Below are positions 17,046 to 26,500 of a stretch of DNA of 28,509 nt, piece by piece. The stretch is taken from the NCBI GenBank assembly GCA_910585615.1, contig CAJUFO010000057.1, forward strand, positions 1-28,509, given 5' to 3'. Below the pieces are notes generated by a model that was not told the DNA's origin, searched no databases, and saw only the letters and a program-made list of their open reading frames with translations. Made by a program: the position numbers and the translations under genes. Each line of letters opens with the position of its first letter. Position 1 is the first letter of the stretch. The stretch comes from an uncultured Acetatifactor sp. Lineage in GTDB: Bacteria; Bacillota; Clostridia; Lachnospirales; Lachnospiraceae.

Positions 17046-17143
17046 ATACTGCCTAACGATTTCACTTGCCGTGAAACCAGACTGCATAACGCTGACTGGT
17101 TCAATCGCATGATTACATTAGGCAGTATTCAGCGTTATGCAGT
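17046..17143. repeat. Nested inverted repeats upstream of the ATPase gene
   Basis: ATACTGCCTAA (17046-17056) pairs with TTAGGCAGTAT (17118-17128). ACTGCATAACGCTGA (17081-17095) pairs with TCAGCGTTATGCAGT (17129-17143). Both are perfect and their order is A-B-A'-B', which is pseudoknot-like. A and B are also related to each other (ACTGC[C/A]TAACG). Between them TTTCAC/GTGAAA (17060-17065 and 17071-17076) forms a small hairpin. The region is the 5' leader or promoter area of the ATPase gene; function is unknown. Confidence 0.8.
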
Positions 17144-17218
17144 ATAAAAATGTATGATTTTATTTTAGCATAGATTTGCGGAAGTCTCCACTCAAATTTT
17201 TCCATTGTAATCTTCTTT

Positions 17219-17268
17219 TACCAAAAAGAGAAGGCCCTAGGCACGTATTACCCAAAGTCTTCTCTTTC
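17219..17268 (-). terminator. Terminator after the LRR-dockerin gene
   Basis: On the minus strand AAAGAGAAG (17267-17259) and CTTCTCTTT (17233-17225) form a perfect 9-bp stem followed by TTTTTGG. It lies 33 nt after the stop. Its loop side begins GACTTTGGG, as does the stem-loop at 21325-21372. Confidence 0.8.
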
Positions 17269-17300
17269 CTTCATTTTTCTGTCAGCTTTCCAGATAAGTT

Positions 17301-17735
17301 TTACTGCCACAGCAGGCTGATGCCAGCAATATGATTATAAATTAACCGCTTGTCCCTGGCATTAATTTTTCCATTGCCGTCCACGTCCCCGACCATGAAT
17401 TCATATCCGGTAAGAGAGGTGCCTGCAATGTGGTTATAGATAATTCTCTTATCCTTTGCATTGACTCTCCCATTGCTGTCCACATCCCCTATAAGGCAAA
17501 TTTCTGCATCCAGCTTGACGCTTTCTGCCTGTACAGCAAGAGAATACTCCCTAGTAACATGCCCTGCTTTGCTAATCTGCAAGGTATAATTCCCCGCCAT
17601 AACATCCATAAACCCATATTCTGCTGAAAGTCCTTTTACCGTAGTCTCTGCTACAACCTTTCCTTCTCCGTCCAGTAACTGCAATTGTACGTTTTTCTCC
17701 TGATCTCCAAAACTGGTCACCCTGCCAGAGACACC
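17301..17735 (-). repeat. Shared regulatory-like domain plus dockerin cassette, copy 1
   Basis: The last 144 residues of the LRR protein match the last 146 residues of the GLUG-like protein (copy at 23141-23581) almost position by position. Shared features include the SG-x-V-xx-FG opening, AET-x-VKG, a HVTR-x-Y segment, two dockerin loops and a closing LLW. Duplication or cassette exchange is the likely cause. Confidence 0.85.
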
Positions 17736-20700
17736 CAAACCGTCATTGACCTTAGCCAATATATAACGGGAACAATGACTCAAATTAAAAAAAGCAAATT
17801 TGCCATCGAACCTTACATTCCCATCTACTACTTCCAATACCTTTTTGTCTGGATTATAGTAATACAGGCAAAGTGTTCCCGCCTCAAAATAATTGCCGAC
17901 ATTTACACCTACCTCAATGCTTCCGGGGAAACCTCCTTCATGGAGAAATCTCAAATCGACCTGCTGTCCAGACGGTGCTACAGCCAAGACTTCTGGGTCG
18001 TTTGCATCCACAATAATCTGAAAATCAACCTCCCTCGCCGGATTCGTAATCTCATTTCCCTGAAAAGTCCAGCGATAAATCTCTTCTCCTGATGCATCCT
18101 GAAACACAAAAGACAATTCTTTACCACTATCCTGCAGTTCTGTAAATATTTCCTGCTGTTCAGTCCGCGATACCGTTTGGACTTCCTCCAAGACATATTG
18201 GATTTCTTTTATCTCTTCCGACTTTAATGCATCCAGGATTTCATTGTAATCAGAAGATACAATACGTTCTTCCACTTTTGTCAAAATTGTACCAGTAAAG
18301 TCAGCAGTCAAATCCCTTGTCTGATTTCCTGCAGAATCTTTATAGAGACCCGGCAATGCAACAGCTATATCCCATCTTCTTTCAGGTGTCGCCAATTTCT
18401 GTAATGAATCACATCCTGAAAACATAGAATCTGCAGTCTCAACATATGCCATATTGAGACTGCTTATATTTAATTCCAATAAATTGCTGCACCCCTCAAA
18501 CATTTTGTCCATAGACACATAGGCTGTACTATTTGTTCCAAAACTGTTTAAGTCTAATTCCGTCAGGCTGCTGCATCCGAAAAACATAGAACTGTAGTCT
18601 GTCGGATTCGTCACTTTAAGATTTGTAAAGTCTATGGCTTTCAAATTGTTCAAGTCTGCAAATAAGGAACCATAACTCTCTTTTATCTCACAGTCTTCAA
18701 ATCTGATATATTCTGTCTCCTTCGGAAAACAAGAGGGCTGATAGATGTACATTACACTTCTGTACCCTTTCCCTGTTATCACAGTCGTTTTTGTCTCTGG
18801 ATCATAAACCCAGAGGATATCATTGCTTGTTCCATCTACAAAGCCGACATTTTCATTTTCTGTTTTCGTTAAAACAGTATCAGCAAAAGCCGCCGTCAAA
18901 TCCACTGTTTGCTTTCCCGAAGCATCTACATAGTAAGCCGGGAGCCTTGTCACTGCTTCACCCATTACTTTCGGCGTATGCAAGACCACCAGGGAATCGC
19001 ATCCAATAAGCATATGCTCCATCGTCGTCACATTTCTGGTGTCAAAGCTGCTCAGGTCTAGCTCCCCCAAGGTCTGACATCCACCGAACATTTGATCCAT
19101 ATTCCTTACACTTCCAGTATCAAGATTGCTTAAATCAAGTGTCGCCAAGCTGCTGCAGTCATAAAACATCAAACTCATATCCGTGACCTGACTCGAATCA
19201 AAATTGTCGAGATTAAGACTGATTAAGCTGCGGCATCCACCGAACATGTCCTGAAAACTGGTTACATTTTTCATCGTCAGCTTTGTAAAGTCAACTGCCT
19301 TCAGCTCATTCAGTCCATAAAACAGCCATGCCAGAGAGCCCTCTATCTCGCAGCCTTCAAATATAACATATTCAGTTTCTATCGGAAAAGAGGACTCGAT
19401 ATAACCACTAGGCTGATTCACTTCTCTTATGCCCTTCCCGGTCACTACAATCGTTTTTGTTTCGGGGACATAAGTCCAACTCACCTGGTCATTCGTTCCA
19501 TTCACATATCCTGTCAGTGAAGAATCGTCCGTTCCTGTCCTGGTTAAGGTTGTATTGGCAAAAGCCGATGACAGTTGGTTGGTGCGCCTACCATCAGGAG
19601 TCTGAAAAAAATCAAGCAATTCAACCGTAGTTTCACCGATTGTTTGAGGGGCATGCAAAATCTTCAAGGCATCACAGCCAACAAACATACCCCAGGTATT
19701 GTTCACTGCCTGGCTGATATCGAAATTGCTCAAATCTAAATCGACAAGACTACGGCACCCACTAAATATTTCCGCCATATTGCTTACGTTTGCAGTATTA
19801 AAACTGCCCACTCCCAAGTCAGCCAATTTCCAACACCCCGCGAACATCCCATTCATAGTGACTACATTCCCAGTATCGAAACTGTCAATTTTTAAATCAG
19901 CAAGATTTCGACAATCCTTGAACATTTCATTCATAGTACTCACATTCCTGGTATCAAAATTACTTAAATCCAGGTTTTCCAACGCAGCGCATAACATAAA
20001 CATTTCCTGCATATTTGTAACGTTTCCTGTCTCAAAATTACTTACATCCAGGATCTTCAGGTTGAGACAATCCGCGAACATGCGATGCATATTTGTTACG
20101 CTTCCAGTATCAAAACTGCTTACATTTAGACTTGCTAAGTGGTCACAATATCCAAACATTTCATTCATGTTCACCACTATGCTGGTATTGAAATTAGCCA
20201 AATCCAGTTCCGTCAAGCTTCTGCACGCAGAAAACATAGCAGACATGTCTATGACCTTCTCCGTATTAAAACCTCTTAAGTCCAGCTTCTTCAAGCCTGT
20301 ACATCCGCTGAACATATACGACATTTTTTCTACATTTCCAGTATCAAAGCCGCTTAAGTCCAAGCTTACCAAACTGCTGCTATCACTGAACATACTATTC
20401 ATGTAAACTGCACTACTGGTATTAAAGTTGGTCAGATTTAAATCTCTCAGATTAGTGCATGATGAAAACATAGTTTCCATATAAACAACATTGCTTGTAT
20501 CAAGGCTGCTTACATCCAATGTAGCCAGGCTGCTGCACCCACTAAACATACCTCCCATATCTGTCACATTACTGGTACTAAAATTTCTTAAACCTATATC
20601 GTGAAGACTGCTACAACCCGCAAATAGATGTCTCATATCCGTTACATTAACGGTATTAAAGCTGCTCAAATCCAATTCTGTCAGGTTGCTGCACCCGCTG

Positions 20701-21269
20701 AACATCCCCTCCATATTCGTTATGCTACTCGTATCAAACTGGCTCAAATCTACCGTGCATAAGTTCTCACATCCCTGAAACAAATTGGTTGCATTTGTCA
20801 TTCCGGACAAATTAACTTCCGCAGATGTTATCGAGTCTCTATATTGTCTCCACAAATTATTGGAATAGTAGTTAATCGGCTCAGTAAAATCCCCTGTCCC
20901 CATTATCGTCAGCTTTCCGTCTGCACTGACAGCCCATTCTATGTTTCCATCCTTTCCGTTTGCTATGTCATCCTCTGCCCGCGTCATCACCGAAGCCTCA
21001 TCCTCACTTATCTCTTTTTTCTTCATCCTGTCTTCTTCGGTTACATCATCTCCCAAAACAACGTCCTCATCAATAATCCCGAAAGGTTCCGCCGTTTCTG
21101 CCTGATTCGCTTTCTGCACTCCATCGATATTCTGAATTGTGTCCTCTACTCCCTGGCTCTCAATGTCTACAGGCAATGTTTCTATTGCCTCAAGGGCATA
21201 GGATGTGGGCGATATACTTGTCAACAACAATGCTGCCGCTATAGCTCCAGCCCAATATTTTTTCCTCAT
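17301..21269 (-). CDS. Secreted DUF285 (BspA-like) leucine-rich repeat protein with C-terminal dockerin
   Basis: A 1322-aa secreted protein. Residues 1-25 are a signal peptide ending SYA. Residues 110-1000 hold three supermodules of 26-residue DUF285 repeats of the form MFSGCSNLTELDLSSFNT; the first has about 14 units (163-527). Each supermodule ends with a GCD-x-L-x-x-L-x-x-P segment, a linker and an F-x-x-T-x-LT stretch. A spacer (about 1000-1175) follows, then a carboxypeptidase-regulatory-like beta domain (1179-1258) and a type I dockerin (1259-1322). The dockerin has two calcium loops, GDVDSNGRVNAKD and GDVDGNGKINARD, each followed by a YNHIAG helix. No wall anchor or membrane tail is present, so surface retention would need the dockerin. 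DUF285 proteins are generally adhesins or host-interaction proteins. AGGAG is 6 nt before the ATG. Confidence 0.92.
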   Translation of the reverse strand: MRKKYWAGAIAAALLLTSISPTSYALEAIETLPVDIESQGVEDTIQNIDGVQKANQAETAEPFGIIDEDVVLGDDVTEEDRMKKKEISEDEASVMTRAEDDIANGKDGNIEWAVSADGKLTIMGTGDFTEPINYYSNNLWRQYRDSITSAEVNLSGMTNATNLFQGCENLCTVDLSQFDTSSITNMEGMFSGCSNLTELDLSSFNTVNVTDMRHLFAGCSSLHDIGLRNFSTSNVTDMGGMFSGCSSLATLDVSSLDTSNVVYMETMFSSCTNLRDLNLTNFNTSSAVYMNSMFSDSSSLVSLDLSGFDTGNVEKMSYMFSGCTGLKKLDLRGFNTEKVIDMSAMFSACRSLTELDLANFNTSIVVNMNEMFGYCDHLASLNVSSFDTGSVTNMHRMFADCLNLKILDVSNFETGNVTNMQEMFMLCAALENLDLSNFDTRNVSTMNEMFKDCRNLADLKIDSFDTGNVVTMNGMFAGCWKLADLGVGSFNTANVSNMAEIFSGCRSLVDLDLSNFDISQAVNNTWGMFVGCDALKILHAPQTIGETTVELLDFFQTPDGRRTNQLSSAFANTTLTRTGTDDSSLTGYVNGTNDQVSWTYVPETKTIVVTGKGIREVNQPSGYIESSFPIETEYVIFEGCEIEGSLAWLFYGLNELKAVDFTKLTMKNVTSFQDMFGGCRSLISLNLDNFDSSQVTDMSLMFYDCSSLATLDLSNLDTGSVRNMDQMFGGCQTLGELDLSSFDTRNVTTMEHMLIGCDSLVVLHTPKVMGEAVTRLPAYYVDASGKQTVDLTAAFADTVLTKTENENVGFVDGTSNDILWVYDPETKTTVITGKGYRSVMYIYQPSCFPKETEYIRFEDCEIKESYGSLFADLNNLKAIDFTNLKVTNPTDYSSMFFGCSSLTELDLNSFGTNSTAYVSMDKMFEGCSNLLELNISSLNMAYVETADSMFSGCDSLQKLATPERRWDIAVALPGLYKDSAGNQTRDLTADFTGTILTKVEERIVSSDYNEILDALKSEEIKEIQYVLEEVQTVSRTEQQEIFTELQDSGKELSFVFQDASGEEIYRWTFQGNEITNPAREVDFQIIVDANDPEVLAVAPSGQQVDLRFLHEGGFPGSIEVGVNVGNYFEAGTLCLYYYNPDKKVLEVVDGNVRFDGKFAFFNLSHCSRYILAKVNDGLGVSGRVTSFGDQEKNVQLQLLDGEGKVVAETTVKGLSAEYGFMDVMAGNYTLQISKAGHVTREYSLAVQAESVKLDAEICLIGDVDSNGRVNAKDKRIIYNHIAGTSLTGYEFMVGDVDGNGKINARDKRLIYNHIAGISLLWQ
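18390..20783 (-). repeat. DUF285 LRR coding repeats (78-bp period)
   Basis: The coding sequence repeats with a period of about 78 bp, one 26-residue unit each. The first block of about 14 units lies at 19635-20783. Shorter blocks lie near 18960-19334 and 18390-18674, interrupted by non-LRR linkers. Units differ at the DNA level, so the array is old rather than freshly amplified. Confidence 0.85.
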
Positions 21270-21324
21270 ACCATTCTCCTCTCTTTCATCCGCCTTAACG
21301 TCTTACTCAAATAAAGGCAGCCAA

Positions 21325-21372
21325 TTATTCAGAAGGCCTAACTTCCCATTTCCCAAAGTCAGGCCTTTCTAT
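21325..21372 (-). terminator. Stem-loop after the cohesin-like gene
   Basis: On the minus strand AGAAAGGCCT (21370-21361) and AGGCCTTCT (21339-21331) form a stem, and inner ACTT/AAGT can extend it. The following CTGAATAATT is only weakly U-rich, so it may terminate partially. It has sequence similarity to the terminator at 17219-17268. Confidence 0.55.
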
Positions 21373-21382
21373 GTTTCAATCT

Positions 21383-23050
21383 TTATTCTCTTTCCCTTTT
21401 TCTACGATAGCCAAACGCTCCAGCAGCCAATACCAGGCTCGATACCGTCAGCACAATCCAGACTCGACGACCGCCCTCGTCTCCAGTTCTCGGTGAATCT
21501 ATATTGCTCTGATTCTGAGATGTCTGTGCATCGGATGACGCACCTGCATTATTATCCGTATTATTGCCTACGTTATTTCCTGTATTATTACCAATGCTAT
21601 CGCTTATATTGTTGCCCGTATTACTACCTATATTATTTCCTGTGTTACTGCCTATATTATTTCCCGCATTACTACCTGCATCATTTCCGCCACTGTTACT
21701 ACCTGTATCGTCCGCTTTCTCTTTTACTGTAAAAACAGCAGAAGCTGTTTTTCCATCCGCATATATTACACGGATTGTATGCTTTCCGGAGGACAATGTA
21801 TCCAGATAAGCCTTTTTCAGCGTAATGACGGTGCTTCCCTCTTTCACTTCATAATTTATGGCATCAACTATATCACCATCCACTTGCAATTCTTTGAACA
21901 GCTTATAGTCGCCATCCGCCGTAATGGTCAGTTCAGCCTCCGTTCCAATCTCATACACAGCATCCGCTCCGCTGGTAACTATGTAAAACCGTTTATACCC
22001 GCACACGTTACAGTCGGAATCCGTATCGGAAGCGTATTTATGGGCCTCCTTCAGTTCTTTTCCACAGACACTGCAGACTTTCCAATGGCTTTCCTCATCC
22101 ATCAGCCATTCGTTTCCACTATGCCCTTTTGCCTTGATTACTACATCTGCAAGCTCTTTTGTTCCCGCCTCATCCGCAAATATCTTTCCGCATTTACTAC
22201 AACTGTAGTATTCCACATTTCCATCCTTTTCACAGTCTGGCTCTACAGCTTCCGTCTTAGTCATAGTATGGATACATGCTACCGTCACCGCGCAGGATGC
22301 CGTCTTTCCACCGTCTTCAGTCGTGACTGTAATCTTTGCGGTTCCGGATTTTACTGCCGTCACTGTTCCATCTGCAGCCACAGTGGCTATTGCAGGATTG
22401 TCGCTGCCCCATGTCACGGCTGTGTTGTCTGCGTTTTTCGGCTCTACAGTAGCTGTCAGCTTCGTGGTTTCTCCTTCTTTTAAAGTAAGAGTTTCCTTAT
22501 CCAAGGTAACATTACTTACCGCAATCTTGCCTTTCTCTACTGTAAAAGCAGCGGGGACAATCGTGGTGCTGTACTCATTCAAATCCAGAGAATTGTCGAA
22601 ACAGGTCAAGGTATCCCTGTTTACATCTATACTCTTCTCTCCCAATTCTGCGTCCTGACTTACGATACAAGAAAATGTCAGGAACTGCAGTGTCGCGGTT
22701 CCCGCATATCCTTTTGACCTAGAGCTATGAGACCATTTGGGCCATCCATTCCTGGGCTTGACTATCTCGTCCGCATCCGTATCAAAAACATCGGCTAACC
22801 CCTCTGGTATGGAGACAGATTCATCAATGATGGTCATCCCGTCTGGAATGAGCAAGTCGAACTCCAGTCCTCCCAGGCCCAATTCACCGACTGGTCCGAT
22901 AGACACCGTAAACGTCACGGTATCGCCCGGATTCACGGTGCTTTTGTCCGCAGTAATGGTCAATGTCACCTCGTCTGCGGCCTTTGCCGTTGCCGGCACT
23001 GTCAGCACTGCCAACAGTACGGCAAAAAACATTGCTACAATTCGTTTCAT
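21383..23050 (-). CDS. Wall-anchored cohesin-like surface receptor with Ig-like, X2-like and sortase-signal domains
   Basis: A 555-aa secreted protein, likely the surface receptor for dockerin-bearing neighbours. The signal peptide is residues 1-25. Residues 26-171 resemble a cohesin: strand pattern from NPGDTVTFTVSI through GGLEFDLLIPDGMTI to a late TATLQFLTFSCIV and AELGEKSI. A bacterial Ig-like (Big_2) domain covers 175-257. Residues 258-355 carry several CxxC motifs (CSKC, CSVC, CNVC). Residues 356-445 resemble an X2 Ig-like module, a fold also seen in cellulosome scaffoldins. An Asn/Gly/Ser stalk (450-517) leads to the sorting signal SPRTGD, a hydrophobic span and RRKRERE, so a sortase should attach it to the wall. 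GGGAG lies 9 nt before the ATG. It sits between the two dockerin genes. The cohesin call is by pattern only. Confidence 0.85.
   Translation of the reverse strand: MKRIVAMFFAVLLAVLTVPATAKAADEVTLTITADKSTVNPGDTVTFTVSIGPVGELGLGGLEFDLLIPDGMTIIDESVSIPEGLADVFDTDADEIVKPRNGWPKWSHSSRSKGYAGTATLQFLTFSCIVSQDAELGEKSIDVNRDTLTCFDNSLDLNEYSTTIVPAAFTVEKGKIAVSNVTLDKETLTLKEGETTKLTATVEPKNADNTAVTWGSDNPAIATVAADGTVTAVKSGTAKITVTTEDGGKTASCAVTVACIHTMTKTEAVEPDCEKDGNVEYYSCSKCGKIFADEAGTKELADVVIKAKGHSGNEWLMDEESHWKVCSVCGKELKEAHKYASDTDSDCNVCGYKRFYIVTSGADAVYEIGTEAELTITADGDYKLFKELQVDGDIVDAINYEVKEGSTVITLKKAYLDTLSSGKHTIRVIYADGKTASAVFTVKEKADDTGSNSGGNDAGSNAGNNIGSNTGNNIGSNTGNNISDSIGNNTGNNVGNNTDNNAGASSDAQTSQNQSNIDSPRTGDEGGRRVWIVLTVSSLVLAAGAFGYRRKRERE
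21500..21703 (-). repeat. Low-complexity Asn/Gly/Ser stalk coding repeat
   Basis: Residues 450-517 are built mainly of NNTGNN, NNIGSN and similar units from degenerate 12-nt DNA repeats. Such stalks usually span the cell wall between the functional domains and the sortase anchor. Repeat number could vary between strains. Confidence 0.8.
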
Positions 23051-23082
23051 AGATTTTTTCTCCCTTTCTGTGTTTATTTATT

Positions 23083-23109
23083 GCTAAAGCAGCTTATCTG
23101 CTGTATAGC
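23083..23109 (-). terminator. Weak hairpin between GLUG-like and cohesin-like genes
   Basis: On the minus strand GCTA...TAGC encloses AGCAG/CTGCT in the 90-nt gap. No U-tract follows (AATAAATAAACA). It is more likely an mRNA structure or partial terminator than a full stop, so cotranscription of the two genes is possible. Confidence 0.3.
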
Positions 23110-23140
23110 TGAATTTATACCGCATATTGAATAGTTTTGC

Positions 23141-23581
23141 CTAATTCCAGAGAAGCGCATTTCCTGCTATATGGTTGTAGAGCATCTTCTTGTCCCTGGC
23201 GTTTATTCTGCCATCGCCAGTCACATCGCCCACGGAGAATGGATATCCTTCCAGCGGGGATGTGCCAGCTATGTGGTTATAAACCATCTTCTTGTCTCTG
23301 GCATTGACCCTGCCATCACCAGTCACATCGCCTACCAGCCATAGCTCCATGTTTTGCTGAGTTGTGCTATCGGCGGTAACAGTGATTGGGTAGTCGCGAG
23401 TTACATGATTCTTTTTGCATGCCCTCAATATATAGCCGCCTGCAAAAACATTTTCCAATACATACTGAGCATTTCTTCCCTTTACCTGCGTTTCCGCAGT
23501 TACAATCCCGTTGCTACTTATCAATTGAACCAACACTTCCTCATTTTCTTCTCCAAATCCAGAAACTTCACCTGAAATACT
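23141..23581 (-). repeat. Shared regulatory-like domain plus dockerin cassette, copy 2
   Basis: This is the partner of the cassette at 17301-17735. Within it, the two dockerin segments are also near-repeats of each other at the DNA level (about 23167-23230 and 23260-23330), a sign of internal duplication. Confidence 0.85.
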
Positions 23582-26500
23582 GTATCCCTCATCCTCCATT
23601 TCCTGCTCTCCTGCAAATACAGCCTTTAAGTTAAGATTATCCCTTGCCATGAACTCATATATCTCCGATGTCGTCAACAATACATCATCCTCATACCAAC
23701 CGATAAAACGATGCCCGCTCTGAGGAATTGCTGTCAAAACAGCCGCATCACCTCTTACATAAATCCCTTCTCCAGATATAGCATCTCCGCTTATACCATC
23801 ATTTGTTTCTATGCTGCAATTAATTGTCACGCATCCATCCTGAGAAACAGAGATATATTCATCTGCCGGAATATTTTCTCCATCTGACGATATTAGCCAT
23901 AAAGAATCCATATTTCCAGCAAGCGTATCCGGCAGCGCTAAAGACACTGATGTACCGGGGTCAAGCGGTATATCGTAGAAATTCATTCTTCCTATCGGAA
24001 TGCTACCTTTATCATACTCCTCGACACTACAGTTCATCATTCCGTAATCTGTTCCCAACGCAATAAATGATATTTTTTCATCGGTATAGGAATCTACAAT
24101 AACAGCATCGCCTCTCTCTTCCATATAGATTGTATTTGTATACCAAATGTCATCATCCCCGACATAGCCAATCTGCTCCCCATTCGAGTTCCAAACAGTC
24201 ACACTAATCGGACAGCATAATATTGTACGCCACATTCTTTGCAATATATTTTCTTTCAGGTTCCCATTTATGTAGTCAATATATGCCTGATATAACTCCT
24301 TTCCTGCTTTATCCAAGTTCTTTGCTGCCTTTTTAGCTAGCCTGTCTACAATGGTGGTATCTTCAAATTTTAGCCCGGCTATTGTACCTATTAGCTTATC
24401 CGCAGAAGCCATATCTCCCTGCACAATTTTTCCTACAAACTGATAGTACTTATTACAGGTAATCAAGTCATTACATAAATCACCTACTCCTGCCATATTC
24501 AGTTGGGCAGCATATTTATTTATGCGGGCTTTCAACCATTTTTCGGTAAATTTCGATATCGACTCTCCCAGAATATCCTGTGCAACCGCAGTATAAACAT
24601 TGTATATGGCGGCATTCTCCAGATTGCTCAGTTCTTTATAATAGCTGCTGATGGCTGCTCTGCATTCGGATACTGTGGATGTAATTTCTGCTCTATAGCG
24701 CTTTTGAGGTCCTTTTTTGTTATAACATGTTATAGTTCCCAATTTTGTCCCACTAAACTGAAAACATTCAACCTCCATTACCACATTGCCATACTCATAC
24801 TTTTCGGATGCATTGGACAGAGACTTAAAAACCGTGTTCACAATACTAAGCGAGTTTGTATTATTGCCAAAATCCATTTTGCTACATGTATTGTCGCATA
24901 GAAACTTCGCTAAAGCATTATATGCACTGTCTTTCCATGCATTAGGGAAATTTGTCGCAAAATTCAAGTATTTGCTTCGAGATGTACTATCATTCTGTTT
25001 CATTTCTTTTGCTTTGCTTGCAATAATCGTTTCCTGTTTTCCTGCATCTGAAGACGCATATTTTTTAAGCGCCTTATTTACCTTTGCAATATACTCATTA
25101 TATGCTTCTGTCCATTTATTTCCATAATCTTGCAGTAACTCGTATCCTTCTTTTTTCTCCTGCACTTGATAGAATGGTTTCTCTGTTTTTGGTTTATTCC
25201 CCAAATTCTTTACCAGGCAACTGGCTCTTCTGCCGTCAGAAAAAGTTATTGTAATTCTAGCTTCTCCTGATGACATACCCTCACCCTTTACCTTTATATA
25301 GAAGTAGATAGCGTCACCCAAGCTACACACTTCTTCCACAGAAACTATTGATATAATATTTTTATTGCTGCTTGTCCATTCGAAGCCGCTTTCGCTAAAG
25401 CTACCATCATTCGACACCTGAACTACAGCAAGTGCCACTTCGCCAATGTAAACATCCGAGCTTCGGACATCTATACCATCCTCGCCCCCCTTTGCTTCCT
25501 CCGATGTAACAGGAACTGAAACAAGAGTTCCATCTGGAGCTGTAATCAGGATATCCGCTGTACCGGTCTCTTTCATTTTCAGATGGACCGTTGCCGTTTG
25601 TTCTGTCGCATCTGCCGTAACAGATTCACTCATATCTTTTTCAATACTGTTTACCTCAAAAATCTTGTTATCAGACGAGACGAGAGCCAAGTCATCAACC
25701 GTATACTGATCTGAATTTAGCAATAGTACAGCTGTTATGATATCACCGCTGTAACCACTCACAGGGTTGCCAAAAGAATGGCTGTCTTTCCCAAACTTTA
25801 TTTCCGTCTGCGTATCGCTTTCTGCACCTATCGTGGCTCCGTTTATTTGATTATGACCTATGTTTTCTGTTGGGATTACGCCATTTACGAGAGTGGTTGC
25901 TATGGAATAGCAATTGATTATCCTAAATGCTCCTCCAACAATTCTTCCTACATTATACACCCCCTCACAAGTGATATTTTTTCCATAATTATAGCTATCA
26001 GCAATTCTCGAACTATAAAGAGCTCCTGCAATTCCTCCTACACAAACACGATTTTCCATTGTTTCGAGGCTTGAGCAAGAAATATTTCCATAATTAATAC
26101 TTTTGTTTATACCACTGTCTGATGATGTTTCTCCTATAATCCCTCCTAAACCAACATTTGGTCCATCGCTGACCCTATAGCCTCTATATGCAATTATATT
26201 TCCCGTAATATCACCATAGTTAAAACAGTTATTTATTTCTCCATGCTGCCCACATATTCCCCCACAATATAAAAAGCTATCTGCCGTAATTGTAATATTA
26301 CCGTAATTCATACAATTTTTGATTACAGTATTTACAGTGTTAGTTCCACCTGTAATTCCTCCGCATATTACTTCACCTGCGCAATCCCCGTAAACAACAC
26401 TCTCTACATAAATATTTGCATAATTACTCGAATCATTGCAGTTCCCGATACCAGTAATCCCACCGACCCGTACTGAATGTGCATTTCTGACCCTGATGTC

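Noticed and set aside
17046..17143. Integron attC site
   Set aside because: GCCTAAC and GTTATGC resemble attC core boxes, but the pairing core box at 17117-17123 is not GTT, and no integrase or cassette array is present.
18390..20783. CRISPR-like regular repeats
   Set aside because: The 78-bp period is in frame and encodes DUF285 LRR units; there are no identical repeats with unrelated spacers and no cas genes.
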